A DNA stretch of 7,304 bases. It comes from Holophagae bacterium. GTDB taxonomy: Bacteria > Acidobacteriota > Thermoanaerobaculia > Thermoanaerobaculales > Sulfomarinibacteraceae. A program made the position numbers and the translations under genes. The number at the start of each line of letters is the position of its first letter. Position 1 is the stretch's first letter. The notes under the pieces are model-generated. The model saw only the letters and a list, made by a program, of their open reading frames with translations. It made no database searches and was not told where the DNA came from. This document shows, in pieces, positions 6,294 to 7,304 of this stretch. The stretch is taken from positions 1 through 7,304 of the forward strand of contig JAUWTC010000122.1 in the NCBI GenBank assembly GCA_030609785.1, given 5' to 3'.

Positions 6294-7304
6294 AGGATAC
6301 ACGGCGTTCGACGTCGGCACCCAGCGACCGCAGTCGTTCATGAAGGTCTTCGTAACCACGCTCGACCTGTCTGATATTGTGGATGACGCTCTGGCCCTCG
6401 GCACACAAGGCCGCGATGACCAGGGCCATCCCGGCGCGGATGTCGGGGCTGGCCAGGTCTTGACCCTGGAGGCGCGCCGGGCCGACGACCATAGCACGGT
6501 GGGGATCGCACAGGACGATGTGGGCGCCCATTGAGATCAGGCGGTCGACCCAGAACAACCGGCTTTCGAACATCTTCTCGTGGATCAGGATTGTGCCTCG
6601 GGCCTGGGTGGCCAGGACCACCGCAATCGACGTCAAGTCAGGAGGGAAAGCCGGCCACGGTCCGTCGTCGATTTTCGGAAGGCCTCCGGTGAGATCTTCG
6701 CCGATCTCCAGGCTCTGCCCGGCGGGAACGACGATGTCATTCCCGTCGTCTTCCCAGTGGATACCCAGGCGTCCGAAACCGATGCGTGTCATGCGATGGT
6801 GCTGGTGCGGCATGGCGCCTGTGATTCTCAATCGTCCGCCGGTGACCGCAGCCAGGCCTATGAACGAACCGACCTCGATCGGATCGGGTCCGATGAGGGC
6901 CGTCGCACCTCCGAGATCCCGTTGCCCTTCGATTTCCAGCACGTTGGTGCCGATGCCTCGAATGGCGCAGCCCAGGCTCTCAACCAGAAGGCACAGCTCC
7001 TGAACATGAGGCTCGGAGGCAGCGTTGCGGATCGTTGTCTTTCCTTGGGCGAGGGCTGCTGCCATGATCGCGTTCTCGGTGCCCATTACCGACATTTCGT
7101 GCAGGAAGATATCGGCGCCGCTCAGACCTCGGGGCGCCTTCATCACGTAGCGATCGGGCAGGACCTCGATCTCGGCCCCCAGTTCGATCAGGGCGTGCAG
7201 GTGGGTGTCCAGTGGTCGGCGGCCGATCCGATCCCCTCCGGGGCGGGGAAGAACGGCCCGGCCCCAGCGGCCGAGCAGGGGGCCCGCAAGAAGGAACGAA
7301 GCCC
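6292..7304 (-). CDS. murA: UDP-N-acetylglucosamine 1-carboxyvinyltransferase MurA with Asp at the Cys115 position, 5'-truncated
   Basis: MurA transfers enolpyruvate from PEP to UDP-GlcNAc, the first committed step of peptidoglycan synthesis, in the cytoplasm. About 337 C-terminal codons are visible; the frame stays open to the window edge, so the 5' end (with the equivalent of Lys22) lies outside and the GTG at 7146 is internal. The visible N-terminal part reads ASFLLAGPLLGRWGRAVLPR, matching RASIWALGPLVARFG of E. coli. The catalytic loop follows as PGGDRIGRRPLDTHL: the codon at 7233-7231 is GAT, Asp, where E. coli has Cys115. Other conserved features are present: FPPD (E. coli Asp305 position), KMFESRLFWVDRLISMGAH, and the C-terminal RQVERGYEDLHERLRSLGA (E. 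coli Arg397 region). Asp at this position is known from Mycobacterium tuberculosis and Chlamydia MurA, which stay active but are not alkylated by fosfomycin. The ompW-like gene follows immediately downstream. Confidence 0.95.
   Translation of the reverse strand, partial: ASFLLAGPLLGRWGRAVLPRPGGDRIGRRPLDTHLHALIELGAEIEVLPDRYVMKAPRGLSGADIFLHEMSVMGTENAIMAAALAQGKTTIRNAASEPHVQELCLLVESLGCAIRGIGTNVLEIEGQRDLGGATALIGPDPIEVGSFIGLAAVTGGRLRITGAMPHQHHRMTRIGFGRLGIHWEDDGNDIVVPAGQSLEIGEDLTGGLPKIDDGPWPAFPPDLTSIAVVLATQARGTILIHEKMFESRLFWVDRLISMGAHIVLCDPHRAMVVGPARLQGQDLASPDIRAGMALVIAALCAEGQSVIHNIRQVERGYEDLHERLRSLGADVERRVS

Noticed and set aside
7144..7146. GTG at 7146 as the start of murA
   Set aside because: The frame continues upstream with clear MurA sequence including the catalytic loop, so the true start is beyond the window.

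Overview
The window comes from a GC-rich (about 60 % by eye), LPS-making diderm (Gram-negative type) bacterium. The evidence is a set of outer-membrane assembly and lipid A genes: bamA, skp/ompH, lpxD, fabZ and lpxA in the classical order. The phylum cannot be fixed from sequence alone. Gene content and the style of the intergenic repeats would fit Acidobacteriota or a deltaproteobacterium-like lineage, but that is a low-confidence impression.

Positions 1-4706 (+ strand) hold a compact operon. It has the 3' 633 codons of bamA (5' end outside the window), a Skp/OmpH periplasmic chaperone, lpxD, fabZ and lpxA. Genes are 29 nt apart or less, or overlap by 8 nt (lpxD/fabZ) and 4 nt (fabZ/lpxA). 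BamA inserts beta-barrels into the outer membrane and Skp ferries unfolded barrel proteins to it. LpxA and LpxD perform the two acylations of early lipid A synthesis. FabZ keeps fatty-acid elongation supplied with the acyl-ACP pool that LpxA and LpxD draw on. The usual downstream partners (lpxI or lpxB) are not found after lpxA.

Positions 4707-5632 contain one + strand gene, a rubredoxin-less rubrerythrin/ferritin-like diiron protein (4887-5408). Both its flanks carry small repeats: a 7-nt tandem array upstream, and a pair of imperfect 19-nt repeats plus a 9-nt tandem array downstream. The two flanks share an identical 13-mer (AATTGTCTTCTTG), so both gaps probably hold members of one dispersed repeat family.

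Positions 5633-7304 (- strand) hold the 3' part of murA (peptidoglycan precursor synthesis, 5' end outside the window) followed within a few bases by an OmpW-family outer-membrane barrel gene. The ompW-like ribosome binding site overlaps the murA stop codon. The most notable observation is that this MurA has Asp where the fosfomycin-reactive catalytic-loop Cys normally sits (PGGDRIG instead of PGGC.IG), which predicts intrinsic fosfomycin insensitivity.

I see no RNA genes, CRISPR, prophage or intact mobile element, and no convincing novel multi-gene system. The window is mostly conserved cell-envelope housekeeping with an unusual repeat-rich junction.
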